From Pseudooceanicola nanhaiensis (GTDB taxonomy: Bacteria; Pseudomonadota; Alphaproteobacteria; Rhodobacterales; Rhodobacteraceae), in contig NZ_JAIUZP010000001.1 in NCBI RefSeq assembly GCF_020171315.1, positions 186,001 to 250,000 of the forward strand: DNA of 64,000 bases. Reading direction: 5' to 3'. Below are positions 9,091 through 18,000 of this stretch, piece by piece. The notes under the pieces are model-generated. The model was given only the letters and a program-made list of their open reading frames with translations, searched no databases and was not told the origin of the DNA. The number at the start of each line of letters is the position of its first letter. Position 1 is the stretch's first letter. The translations under genes and the position numbers were made by a program.

Positions 9091-9280
9091 CCGGAAAATT
9101 CGAATTTTCCGGTCCGTTTTCTTCGAAGAAAACGGGCAGGGAGGCGGGGCCGGTGCTGACCCCGGGGCGCGGGGTGCGGAGGCCCGGGCGGCACCCGCGC
9201 GGCCCGGAGGGGGAGAGCCACCCTCACGCCGGGCGAGGAAGACTTTTCGAAAAGTCTTCCCAAATTCTTCGAAGAATTTT
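9091..9280. repeat. Cluster of four palindromes centred on TTCGAA, copy A
   Basis: Four palindromes between trpF and trpB: 9091-9112 (half-site CCGGAAAATTC), 9114-9135 (half-site CCGTTTTCTTC), 9237-9260 (half-site GGAAGACTTTTC) and 9262-9279 (half-site AAATTCTTC). The first two are adjacent, then ~100 bp of G/C-rich DNA, then the last two back to back. The same arrangement occurs at 39618-39749, and the second palindrome is identical between the copies. Confidence 0.85.
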
Positions 9281-9286
9281 GGCCGC

Positions 9287-9955
9287 TCAGACGAGGCGGG
9301 GCGGCGCCGTCTCTTCGGCGCGCGCGGCGCGGGCGAAGGCGGCGATCTTCGCGGCATCCTTCACGCCGGGAGCACTTTCCACGCCGGAGGAGACATCGAC
9401 CTGCCGCGCGCCGGTCAGGCGCACGGCCTCGGCCACGTTCTCGGACGTCAGGCCGCCGGCCAGCATCCAGGGCTTGGTCCAGTACTTGCGCCCCTGCAGC
9501 AGACGCCAGTCGAAGGCCAGCCCGTTGCCGCCGGGCAGGGTGGCGTCCTTGGGCGGCTTGGCGTCGATCAGCAGCTGGTCGGCCACCTGTGCGTAAAGGT
9601 CGATGGCGGGCAGGTCTGCGGCATCGCGGATGCCCACGGCCTTCATCACCGGCAAGCCGGTGCGGGCGCGCACCTCTGCCACGCGTTCAGGGGATTCGCT
9701 GCCATGGAGCTGGATCATGTCGAGCGGCACCGCCCCGGTGATCGCGTCGAGCAGGGCATCGTCGGGGTTCACCACCAGGGCGACCTTCGCCAGCCCCGGC
9801 GGCGTGTCGATGGCCAGCATCCGCGCGGTCTCGATCGAGATGTTGCGGGGCGATTTCGGGAAGAAGACGAAACCGCCATAGACGGCGCCGGCCGCGGCGG
9901 TGGCAGCGACGTCCTCGGGGCGGCTGAGGCCGCAGATCTTCACGCGAATGTCCAT
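9287..9955 (-). CDS. trpF: Phosphoribosylanthranilate isomerase
   Basis: Isomerises N-(5'-phosphoribosyl)anthranilate to the carboxyphenylamino-deoxyribulose phosphate in tryptophan synthesis. A single-domain (beta/alpha)8 barrel of 222 residues from the ATG at 9955, which gives the family start [15 protein letters not shown] with the catalytic cysteine C8. The catalytic aspartate lies in LLIDAKPP and the C-terminal phosphate site in [13 protein letters not shown]. The C-terminus stops only a few bases before the palindrome cluster. Upstream lies the lapA terminator, so trpF probably has its own promoter in 9956-10065. Confidence 0.95.
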   Translation of the reverse strand: MDIRVKICGLSRPEDVAATAAAGAVYGGFVFFPKSPRNISIETARMLAIDTPPGLAKVALVVNPDDALLDAITGAVPLDMIQLHGSESPERVAEVRARTGLPVMKAVGIRDAADLPAIDLYAQVADQLLIDAKPPKDATLPGGNGLAFDWRLLQGRKYWTKPWMLAGGLTSENVAEAVRLTGARQVDVSSGVESAPGVKDAAKIAAFARAARAEETAPPRLV

Positions 9956-10065
9956 GGGAGAGGTGTAGGGCGGTGCGGCCCGAAAGGGAAGGCGCCGGTG
10001 GCGGGGCGGGCCTAAGTATTTGGGGAAAGATGAAAGGGGGCGGGAGGCGGTCATGTCGCCGACAT

Positions 10066-10089
10066 GAAAAAGGGGGCCGTGGGCCCCCT
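10066..10089 (-). terminator. lapA terminator
   Basis: Minus-strand stem AGGGGGCC / GGCCCCCT with a 3-nt loop followed by TTTTT, 24 nt past the lapA stop: a classical intrinsic terminator. A 7-bp inverted repeat TCATGTC / GACATGA (10051-10067) lies immediately beyond it. Confidence 0.88.
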
Positions 10090-10112
10090 CTGGTCGTCGC
10101 TCTGCCGCTGGC

Positions 10113-10457
10113 TCAGTTGTCGAGCAGGGCCAGCACCTCGTCCTTGCCCTGGTGCTTCTCGCCCTTGAGGCGTTTCACCTCGCGTTCGAGCTTGCCCACT
10201 TCCTTCTGCTTGCGGTTCACCTCGACCCGGTGCTTGTGCTCGCGCAGCCACTCCCAGATGAAGCCGATCAGCAGGCCCGCGAGGATGCCGGCGAAGATGA
10301 TCAGGAAGAGCGGCAGGTCGATCGTCGGGTTCTGACCCGCGATCCGGGCCAGCCCTTCGGGCAGCAGTTGCAGCGTCACGATCTGGCGGTTGGCCAGGGC
10401 AACGGACACCAGGACCACCGCGAGGATGGCGAGGAAGGCGTAGCGGATATAACGCAT
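10113..10457 (-). CDS. LapA-domain (DUF1049) inner-membrane protein
   Basis: A 114-residue protein of the LapA/DUF1049 family: two membrane segments (about residues 5-24 and 48-69) followed by a charged cytoplasmic coiled coil (about 72-105, rich in K, E and R). In E. coli LapA acts with LapB in lipopolysaccharide assembly control; in alphaproteobacteria the homologue lies downstream of ihfB, as here, and its role is less clear. It starts 10 bp after the ihfB stop, so the two are co-transcribed. Confidence 0.88.
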   Translation of the reverse strand: MRYIRYAFLAILAVVLVSVALANRQIVTLQLLPEGLARIAGQNPTIDLPLFLIIFAGILAGLLIGFIWEWLREHKHRVEVNRKQKEVGKLEREVKRLKGEKHQGKDEVLALLDN

Positions 10458-10467
10458 GGCGGTGTGT

Positions 10468-10749
10468 TTACTCTCCGTTCAGGCGGTCACGCAGCAGCTT
10501 GCCGGTCTTGAAGAAGGGCACATGCTTCTCCTCCACTTCGACCGCCTCGCCGGTGCGCGGGTTGCGACCGGTGCGCGCGTCGCGTTTCTTGACCGAGAAG
10601 GCCCCGAAGCCGCGCAGCTCGACACGGTCGCCCCGGGTCAGCGCATCGGTGATCTCTTCGAATATAGTGTTCACGATCTTCTCGACATCCCGCTGATAGA
10701 GATGCGGGTTCTCGTCAGCAAGTTTCTGGATAAGTTCGGAACGTATCAT
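10468..10749 (-). CDS. ihfB: Integration host factor subunit beta
   Basis: DNA-bending nucleoid protein that pairs with IhfA. The 93-residue length from the ATG at 10749 is typical. The HU/IHF signature is clear: [20 protein letters not shown] carries the beta arm whose proline (NPRTGE) intercalates DNA. Upstream on the minus strand is a TATAGT hexamer (10801-10806) that could be a -10 element, without a convincing -35. The gene follows rpsA but is separated from it by a strong terminator. Confidence 0.96.
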   Translation of the reverse strand: MIRSELIQKLADENPHLYQRDVEKIVNTIFEEITDALTRGDRVELRGFGAFSVKKRDARTGRNPRTGEAVEVEEKHVPFFKTGKLLRDRLNGE

Positions 10750-10800
10750 CCTGGTACTCTCCCCCGGCCGCCTTTGAAAAATGCACAACCTTGTCAGGGG

Positions 10801-10806
10801 ACTATA
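10801..10806 (-). promoter_or_regulatory. Possible ihfB -10 element
   Basis: Minus-strand TATAGT, 52 nt upstream of the ihfB start in a locally A/T-rich patch. The region 17 bp further upstream (ATTTCGG) is a poor -35, so support is weak. Confidence 0.3.
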
Positions 10807-11004
10807 GGTAGTTTGGTTACATTCCGAAATAGAAAGGCTTGGGGCAGAGCGGAAAATGACTGTCGGTTTTGCGGTCAAACAGGCGTTTCGCGGCGGAACT
10901 TGGGACCATGACGCGAAGGGACAGCCCTGTCCGCGATCCCGGAGCGTTGGAACACCCGAAAGCGCGCTCCCCGATTCGAGGCCTCCGCTCGCGGGGAGGA
11001 CATG

Positions 11005-11037
11005 CGAAAACGGCCCCGCCGGGGGCGGGGCCGTTCG
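11005..11037 (-). terminator. rpsA terminator
   Basis: Minus-strand stem AACGGCCCCGCC / GGCGGGGCCGTT (12 bp, 3-nt loop) followed by TTTTCGC, about 45 nt after the rpsA stop codon. Confidence 0.9.
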
Positions 11038-11078
11038 CGATGTCTCAGGCGGACCGGAGACCGGTCCGGGGCGGTGGA

Positions 11079-12758
11079 TTACTCGTCGCCCTTGAGGGCT
11101 GCGCCCAGGATGTCGCCGAGCGATGCACCCGAGTCCGAGGAGCCGTACTGTTCCACGGCTTCTTTCTCTTCGGCGATCTCGCGGGCCTTGATCGACAGGC
11201 CGAGGCGACGGGTCTTGCTGTCCACGTTGGTGACGCGCACGTCGACCTTGTCACCGACCGAGAAACGCTCGGGGCGCTGGTCGGCACGGTCACGCGACAG
11301 GTCGGAGCGGCGGATGAAGGACTTCATGCCTTCGTATTCCACTTCGATGCCACCGTCTTCGATCGCGGTCACTTCGACGGTCACGATCGAGCCGCGCTTC
11401 ACGCCGCCAACCGCTTCCGCGAACTTGTCGCCGCCGACGTTCTTGATGGAGAGCGAGATGCGCTCCTTCTCGATGTCGACTTCGGAGACCACGGCCTGAA
11501 CCATGTCGCCCTTGCGGTAGTTCTGGATCGCGTCTTCACCGCGCTGATCCCAGGAGAGATCGGAGAGGTGAACCATGCCGTCGATCTCGCCGGGCAGGCC
11601 AACGAACAGACCGAATTCGGTGATGTTCTTGACTTCGCCTTCCACGACGGTGCCTTCGGGGTGGGTTTCCGCGAAGACTTCCCACGGGTTGCGCATGGTC
11701 TGCTTGAGACCGAGCGACACGCGGCGCTTGGCCTGGTCGATTTCCAGAACCATGACGTCGACTTCCTGCGAGGTCGAGACGATCTTGCCGGGGTGCACGT
11801 TCTTCTTGGTCCAGGACATTTCGGACACGTGAACGAGGCCCTCGACACCCGGCTCCAGCTCCACGAATGCACCGTAGTCGGTGATGTTCGTGACGCGGCC
11901 CTTGTGGACCGAAGCCAGCGGGTACTTGGCGGCAACCAGATCCCACGGGTCTTCCTGCAGCTGCTTCATGCCGAGGGAGATACGGTGGGTGTCCTTGTTG
12001 ATCTTGATGACCTGGACCTTGACGGTCTCGCCGATCGCCAGGATCTCGGACGGGTGGTTCACGCGACGCCATGCCATGTCGGTGACGTGCAGCAGGCCGT
12101 CCACACCGCCCAGGTCGACGAAGGCGCCGTACTCGGTGATGTTCTTGACCACGCCGTCAACGGCCTGACCTTCTTGCAGGTTCGAGATGACCTCGGCGCG
12201 CTGTTCGGCACGCGACTCTTCGAGGATCGCGCGACGCGAGACAACGATGTTGCCACGGCGACGGTCCATCTTGAGGATCTGGAACGGCTGCTTGAGACCC
12301 ATGAGCGGGCCGGCGTCGCGCACGGGGCGGACATCGACCTGCGAACCGGGGAGGAAGGCAACGGCGCCGCCGAGGTCGACGGTGAAGCCACCCTTGACGC
12401 GACCGAAGATCGCACCTTCGACGCGGGCGTCGTCGGCATAGGCCTTCTCGAGGCGGTCCCAGGCTTCTTCGCGGCGGGCCATCTCACGCGAGATGACGGC
12501 TTCGCCACGGGCGTTCTCTGCAGCGCGCAGGAACACTTCGACTTCGTCACCGACAGCAATGTCGGGCGCTTCGCCGGGGTTCGCGAATTCTTTCAGATCA
12601 ACGCGGCCTTCCATCTTGTAGCCGACGTCGATGATGGCTTGGCCCGCTTCGATCGCGAGAACCTTGCCTTTGACAACCGAGCCCTCTTGGGGGGTGTCGA
12701 TTTCGAGGCTTTCATTAAGGAGGGCCTCGAATTCCTCCATGGACGTGTTCTGAGCCAT
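11079..12758 (-). CDS. rpsA: 30S ribosomal protein S1
   Basis: Binds mRNA leaders and docks them on the 30S subunit. From the ATG at 12758 the protein is 559 residues ([14 protein letters not shown]...), the usual alphaproteobacterial length; an in-frame ATG nine codons earlier lacks support. Six S1 OB-fold repeats are visible, with diagnostic motifs such as [40 protein letters not shown] and [20 protein letters not shown] purine tract AAAAAGGAAAAC lies upstream. The cmk gene that often precedes rpsA is not here; the neighbour is a divergent DUF2189 gene. S1 often represses its own translation, but no specific leader structure could be confirmed. Confidence 0.97.
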   Translation of the reverse strand: MAQNTSMEEFEALLNESLEIDTPQEGSVVKGKVLAIEAGQAIIDVGYKMEGRVDLKEFANPGEAPDIAVGDEVEVFLRAAENARGEAVISREMARREEAWDRLEKAYADDARVEGAIFGRVKGGFTVDLGGAVAFLPGSQVDVRPVRDAGPLMGLKQPFQILKMDRRRGNIVVSRRAILEESRAEQRAEVISNLQEGQAVDGVVKNITEYGAFVDLGGVDGLLHVTDMAWRRVNHPSEILAIGETVKVQVIKINKDTHRISLGMKQLQEDPWDLVAAKYPLASVHKGRVTNITDYGAFVELEPGVEGLVHVSEMSWTKKNVHPGKIVSTSQEVDVMVLEIDQAKRRVSLGLKQTMRNPWEVFAETHPEGTVVEGEVKNITEFGLFVGLPGEIDGMVHLSDLSWDQRGEDAIQNYRKGDMVQAVVSEVDIEKERISLSIKNVGGDKFAEAVGGVKRGSIVTVEVTAIEDGGIEVEYEGMKSFIRRSDLSRDRADQRPERFSVGDKVDVRVTNVDSKTRRLGLSIKAREIAEEKEAVEQYGSSDSGASLGDILGAALKGDE

Positions 12759-13140
12759 GTGGTCTCTGTTTTCCTTTTTCATCATTTTCTGGCCGGGCGG
12801 TTGTCTCCGCCGGTCTTGCGGTTTGTTTGGTCAGGGGGATGCGCAAACGAAAGAGGGCCGGTGTAGTTCCGACCCTGCTCGATCTTCCGTCTGCGGTTGG
12901 CTCCGCCTTGTCGACGGGGGCGATGTAATCCCTGAGGGGCAATGTGGCAAGGCTTTTCTGGCCCGGCGGGGGCCCTGGGCCGACGCAGGGGAAGGCTTTT
13001 GCCGGAGGGCAGGGGAGGACGGTCTCCCCGCGGGCCCGCGCCCTGGCCGCCCGCTTCCCGCGACGTTCACCAACCAGCCCCTTGATCCTTCCGGCAAAAC
13101 CCGGTCTCTTTCCGCTAGGGAAGAGCCGGGGAGGGCCTCC
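12759..13140. other. Divergent intergenic region rpsA / DUF2189 (382 bp)
   Basis: Holds the rpsA leader and promoter on the minus strand and the DUF2189 promoter on the plus strand. A minus-strand pair TTGCCA ... TTACAT around 12925-12955 is a tolerable sigma-70-like match about 170-200 nt upstream of rpsA, which would leave a long leader. No coding frame with a plausible start and Shine-Dalgarno was seen. Confidence 0.4.
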
Positions 13141-13947
13141 ATGCAAGACACACCCAAGCTGGGCCTGCCGGGGATGCAGGCCGTGACCCTGCCCATGCTG
13201 GGCGAGGCCCTACGCCGCGCCTGGTCCGACATGCGCCGCGCGCCGCTCTATGGGCTGTTCTTCGCCTCGGCCTACGTACTGATCGGCTGGCTGCTGGCCG
13301 CGGTCACATGGGGCACGGGGCAGAGCTACTGGCTGATCTTCGCCGCGGTCTCCTTCCCGCTGATCGGGCCCTTCGCCGCGGTGGGCCTCTACGAGGTGTC
13401 GCGCCGTCTGGAGCGCGGCCGCCCTCTGGTGCTGAGCGAGATCCTGACCGTCGTCCTGCATCAGAGCCGTCGTCAGTTGCCCTCGATCTGCGCGATCGTG
13501 ATCTTTCTCTTCCTGTTCTGGTTCTTCCTCGCCCACATGATCTTTGCCCTCTTCCTCGGGCTCTCGACCATGACCAACGTCTCGTCCTCCTACGAGGTCT
13601 TCCTGACGGTGAACGGCATGACGATGCTGCTGGTGGGCTCGATCATCGGCGCGGGCTTTGCCCTGCTGCTCTACATGATCACCGTGATCTCGCTGCCGCT
13701 GCTGCTGGACCGCGAGGTGGATTTCGTCACCGCGATGATCGTGTCCTTCACCACGGTGACGCTGAACCCGGTGCCGATGCTGGTCTGGGCGGTCTTCATC
13801 GCCGTGACCACCTTCGTGGCGCTTCTGCCCGGCTTCCTCGGCCTTTTCGTCACGCTGCCCCTGCTGGGACATGCGACGTGGCACCTCTACGATCAGATCC
13901 AGACCGGCGAGGTGTCCTTCAGCCCCCACGCGCCTGCGGAGGGCTGA
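13141..13947 (+). CDS. DUF2189 integral membrane protein
   Basis: A 268-residue polytopic inner-membrane protein of the DUF2189 family, function unknown. A short soluble N-terminus with the family pattern (GEALRRAWSDMRRAPLYGL) is followed by about six hydrophobic segments (roughly residues 38-58, 66-88, 118-142, 158-185, 195-225, 226-248), with the C-terminal WHLYDQIQ motif common in the family. ATG at 13141 directly follows the purine-rich GGGGAGGGCCTCC. It converges on the dioxygenase-like gene with only 7 bp between stops. Confidence 0.85.
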   Translation: MQDTPKLGLPGMQAVTLPMLGEALRRAWSDMRRAPLYGLFFASAYVLIGWLLAAVTWGTGQSYWLIFAAVSFPLIGPFAAVGLYEVSRRLERGRPLVLSEILTVVLHQSRRQLPSICAIVIFLFLFWFFLAHMIFALFLGLSTMTNVSSSYEVFLTVNGMTMLLVGSIIGAGFALLLYMITVISLPLLLDREVDFVTAMIVSFTTVTLNPVPMLVWAVFIAVTTFVALLPGFLGLFVTLPLLGHATWHLYDQIQTGEVSFSPHAPAEG

Positions 13948-13954
13948 AGCCGCT

Positions 13955-14842
13955 TCACTTGCTGTCGGGCGGGGGCATCATGCCGCCGCCGGGGCCGCCC
14001 GCTCCGCCCGGGGGCGGGGCCATCTGGGCGCTGCGGTCGGCGGTGAAATCGACCGGGATCGTCACACTGCCCGTCAGCCCCTCGCTTAAGTCTCCGCTCA
14101 CCGCCAGCGTCTGCTGCGCGATCTCGTCGTCGGAATTGTCGCCGAAGACATTGTCCGAGGGGATCGTGATCCGCCCGAGGTTCCGCGTCCCGTTGGAATA
14201 GCGCGCATCGGCATCGTAGACGGCGGCGGCCTCTGCCTCGGGCAGGGCGATCTGGGCGGTCAGGAGGGAGGCCTCGCCGCTGACGGCGGCCTCGGGGCTT
14301 TCGAAGACCTCGAAGTGGATATGCGGCCAGCGGCCATCGTAGCAGCCGGGGAAGATGGTGGTGAACCGCACCTTGCCCTCGGCATCCGCCACGCCGACAC
14401 CGCGCAGGTAGTTCGCGTCAGTGGTGTCGTAGAGCGAGTAGAGCCCCGTGGTGTCGCAGTGCCAGATATAGATGGCATAGCCTTCCAGCGGGGTGCAGCC
14501 CTCGGCATCCTGCAACGTCAGTTCGAGGTCGAGCTTCAGCCCGTCTGCCACCGGGGTCATCTCGCCGAAGGAGGGGCGCAGATCCTCGCGGATCACGCCA
14601 GCCTGTGTCAGGGCGTTGACGGTCTGGCCGTCCTTCACGTTGGAGCCATCGGCAGGGTAAGGGCCCGCGGTCTCCCACGGCAGGGCGACGCATTGCGCGG
14701 CCAGTGCGGGCAGCCCCGAGGCCGAGGCCAGACCGATGCCGCCCATGAGGGAGAGCAGCCTGCGGCGCCCGATCATCCGCGGCAGGTCATGGGCAAATCC
14801 GAGGTCGTGGTCGTGGGTGTGGGTGTCGGAATGGTCGGTCAT
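13955..14842 (-). CDS. Tat-exported intradiol ring-cleavage dioxygenase-like protein
   Basis: Member of the extracellular branch of the intradiol (protocatechuate 3,4-dioxygenase-like) family. The 295-residue protein opens with a His-rich stretch (HTHDHD), then a twin-arginine signal MIGRRRLLSLMGG and hydrophobic h-region ending ALA. Candidate Fe(III) ligands are in order: a tyrosine in GLYSLYD, a tyrosine in GCYDGRWPH and two histidines in PHIHFEVF. The C-terminus is Gly/Pro/Met-rich (PPPGGAGGPGGGMMPPP). Export and short family architecture suggest action on external aromatic or catechol compounds, but the substrate is unknown. It is not near other catabolic genes. Confidence 0.85.
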   Translation of the reverse strand: MTDHSDTHTHDHDLGFAHDLPRMIGRRRLLSLMGGIGLASASGLPALAAQCVALPWETAGPYPADGSNVKDGQTVNALTQAGVIREDLRPSFGEMTPVADGLKLDLELTLQDAEGCTPLEGYAIYIWHCDTTGLYSLYDTTDANYLRGVGVADAEGKVRFTTIFPGCYDGRWPHIHFEVFESPEAAVSGEASLLTAQIALPEAEAAAVYDADARYSNGTRNLGRITIPSDNVFGDNSDDEIAQQTLAVSGDLSEGLTGSVTIPVDFTADRSAQMAPPPGGAGGPGGGMMPPPDSK

Positions 14843-14960
14843 TCCCGTCTCCTTGCGATCAGCTTGGGTTTGAAGGTCTAACGCGCGAGCCCCCCGTATC
14901 TGTCGCAGGTGACGTTACGGAAATCATGGCCGGGCCGAAACGGCCTGCCGCCGAACGTGA

Positions 14961-14986
14961 AAACGGGGCCGCTTGGGCCCCGCTTT
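14961..14986 (-). terminator. tamB terminator
   Basis: Minus-strand stem CGGGGCC / GGCCCCG followed by GTTTTC, about 35 nt past the tamB stop. The plus strand shows CTTTCG after the stem, so it is weakly bidirectional. Confidence 0.75.
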
Positions 14987-15019
14987 CGTGATCTTGGTGC
15001 GTGAGGCTGATCCGGCGCC

Positions 15020-18000
15020 TCAGTAGTCGCGCTGGAAGTAGAGCCCGAGGCTGGTGTTGCCCTCGGACGAGACCGAGCCCTTGGCCGTCAGGTCGTTCGT
15101 CACATCGAGGTTGATGGAGAACTTCGTCTCGCCCGTGCTGATCACCTCGACGTCGGTATAGACGTTGTCGTTGATGTACTTGCCCGCCCGGACGGAGGTT
15201 TCGCCCTCGCTGTTCTGGGACACGTCCAGATCGTCCACGCCCAGACTCTTGCGGATCTGGCCCGCGATGCCGCCGCTGCCGTCACCGGTCAGCTGGGTCA
15301 CGGCCGCGGCCATCTGCGCCGCCTGGAAGGCCGAGAGCGAGGCAATGTCGCGCTCGAAGAAGAGCTGCGCCAGCACCTCGTCCTGCGGCAGGTCGGGATC
15401 GGATTCAAAGACGACCTCGGGCGCCGAGACGGGGCCTTCGATCACAACGCGGATGGTGTAATCGTTGGTCTCGTTCTGGGCCACGAAGCGCACCAGCGGG
15501 TCCAGCGTGCCCGCCAGTTGCAGCTGGCCTTCGGTCAGGTCCAGACGCTTGGCGAGGATCGAGAGCCGCCCGCGTTCGAGGTTGAACGTCCCCACGGGCC
15601 GGATGTCCGCCGTGGTGCCGCCGACCCGCAGCTTGCCCGACAGTTCGGCATCGAGGCCGCGGCCCCGGATAAAGATCGGCTCATCCGCGACGACCTGCAC
15701 GTTGAGGCCAAGGGCTGCGCCACCGCCGCCACCGCCTGCGGTGGTGCTGCCGCCGTCCTCGTCGATCAGGCCCGCCCGCTTGCGCGTGGTGCGGCTGCTC
15801 GAGGGTTCCGCCACATGGGTGACATCGGGGATCGCCTCGACCCCGCCAAGCCCACCGGCCGGCACGCGGATCTCGGTGTCGCGCAGGCCGACGCGGCCGG
15901 CGATGGTGCCACCGTTCAGCAGGCCGCCCTTGATCGTCAGGTCGCTGTTCACCGATGTCTTCACGATGCCCAGCTGTTCCACCACCACATTGCGCGAGGC
16001 GATGGTCAGCCCGGCGTTGAAGGGCGCGGCAAGGCCGACGGGGCCGCTGATCGTCACCTCTCCGCCGCCCACGGAGGCCGAAAGGTCGACATTGGCCTGC
16101 CCGCCACTGAGCCCGATCCGCCCGCCGAGGTCCTCGACCACGATGGAGGCGGAGGGCACCACGACGCGCGAGCCGTTGATGGTGACACTGCCCGAGAGGG
16201 CCGACAGGCCGGGCTGGCCGCTCATGGTCAGGTCGAAGGCCGCGTTCCCGGTGACCGACTGCGGCGCGATGAACCCGTTGGCGAGCGCCAGCGGCGCGGT
16301 GCCGTTGATCGTCAGCCCGACAGAGCCGTCGGGCTTGCCCACGACGCCTGCGACGGTGGCCCCGGCGCTGCCCGGGCCCTGCGTCTTGAGGTTCAGCTGG
16401 TAGCCTTCGGCGACCTGCGTCACGTCGCCTGCCACGGTGACGCCGCCCGACAGTTCCGGCGTGATGCGGCCGACGTTGTCGATGCTGGCCTGAAGCGTCA
16501 GCGCGGTGTCGGTGGCTCCGGCCTGACCGCTGATCTCGGCGTCGATGGCGGTGCCGTCGAAGGTGGCCGTGTCGATCTGAAGCAGGCCGTCGGCGAAGCG
16601 CGCGCGCAGGGTGATGTCGCTCTGCCCCGTCAGCAGCGGATCGACCGAGCCGTTGCCGATGCCGATGTTGGTGCCGTTGCCGTCGAGGCTGATGTCATAG
16701 CCGCCGTCACGTTCCGCGACCGAGCCGGTCAGCTCCAGCGGGCCCGCGGTGCCACCGGTAAAGATCGCCGTATTGGCCAGCCGGGCCGTCAGGTCGATCT
16801 CCCGGGCGCCCGACGTCAGGTCGCCGCCTGCCTCCACCCGCAGCTGCGGGTTGGTGATCAGCGCCTTGTTCAGCGTCAGGACAGAGCCCACGACCACGTC
16901 GATATCCAGATCGGTGCGCCCGCGCAGCACGCCGTCGACGGTGTCGATCCCCGTGCCGATGTTGGTGCCGCCGCCATTGGCGGTGATGCGCCAGTTCGCG
17001 CCTGCCTGACGCGCGGTGGCGGTCAGTTCCAGCGGCCCGGCGGTGCCGCCGGTCAGCAGGGCGGAATTGTTCATGCGCAGCCGGGTGGTCAGGGCGCGCG
17101 CGCCCTCGGTCAGTTCGCCCACGGCGGTGAGGTTCAGCTGCGGCGTGGTGACATGCAGGTCTTCGAGCAGGATCTGCTCGCCCGCGGTCAGTTGCCAGCC
17201 CAGATCGGCCCGCCCCGCCAGCAGCAGGTCGGCCTGTTCGATGCCGGTGCGCAGGTCCGTGCCGCCGCCCGAACCCTCGACCGTCCAGACGCCATCGGTC
17301 TGGGTTGCGGACCCCTCAAGCGCGAGCGGACCGCCCTCGGCCCCGGTGAAGACGCCGGAGTTTTCCAGCCGCGCGGCATAGACGAAGCGCCCGTCGGTGT
17401 TGCCGGTCTTGCCCGATGCGGTCAGCGAGATCTCGTCGTTGCTGATCTCGAAGGTTTCGAGGGAGATGCCCTCGGCGGTGCGGTTCGCCGCAAGGCGCAG
17501 CGTTGCGGGCGGGGCCAGCAGCGGGTCGACCTGTTCGATGCCAAGGGCAATGCCCTCGGTCGTGCCTGCGGCGCCGAGCGAGAAGGTGCCCGCCATGACG
17601 TCGGATTTGAAATCGGCCTGCAGCGCGGCCTGCCCCTGAAGCGCCAGCCCGGTGAGCGGCGCGAAGGCGGACAGGTCGCGCGCATCCAGCCGCGCGTTGG
17701 CCTCCACCGTGGTGCCGGTGGCGGTATCGTCGTCCGATGCCGCCGCTTCGCCCGGGGTCACCGTGGCGTTCAGCAGCGCGCCGTAGGAGGCGCCGTCGAT
17801 GCGGAACTCGGTCAGGCGCAGCGGTGCGCCCTGCGCCCAGTCGATGCGGCCCCCGCCGGTGATCTCGGTGCCGAGCGCGCCGGTCACATCCGGGTCATCG
17901 GCCTGAAGGCCCTGCGCCGCCAACGTCATGTCCGCGCCCACGGTCAGCGTGCCCTCGGTGGCGATGGTGCCGTTCAGGCCAAGGTCCAGCGCCTCGGCGG

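Noticed and set aside
8994-9263. Upstream extension of trpB coding sequence
   Set aside because: The extension is translated from the palindromic repeats (F/K/E-rich peptide) and lacks homology; the ATG at 8993 has a good Shine-Dalgarno and the family N-terminus.
9091-9280. CRISPR array
   Set aside because: The palindromes are not identical direct repeats with regular unique spacers, and no cas genes are present.
10869-12866. A 665-residue open frame opposite rpsA
   Set aside because: Antisense to an unambiguous rpsA; it also crosses the rpsA terminator.
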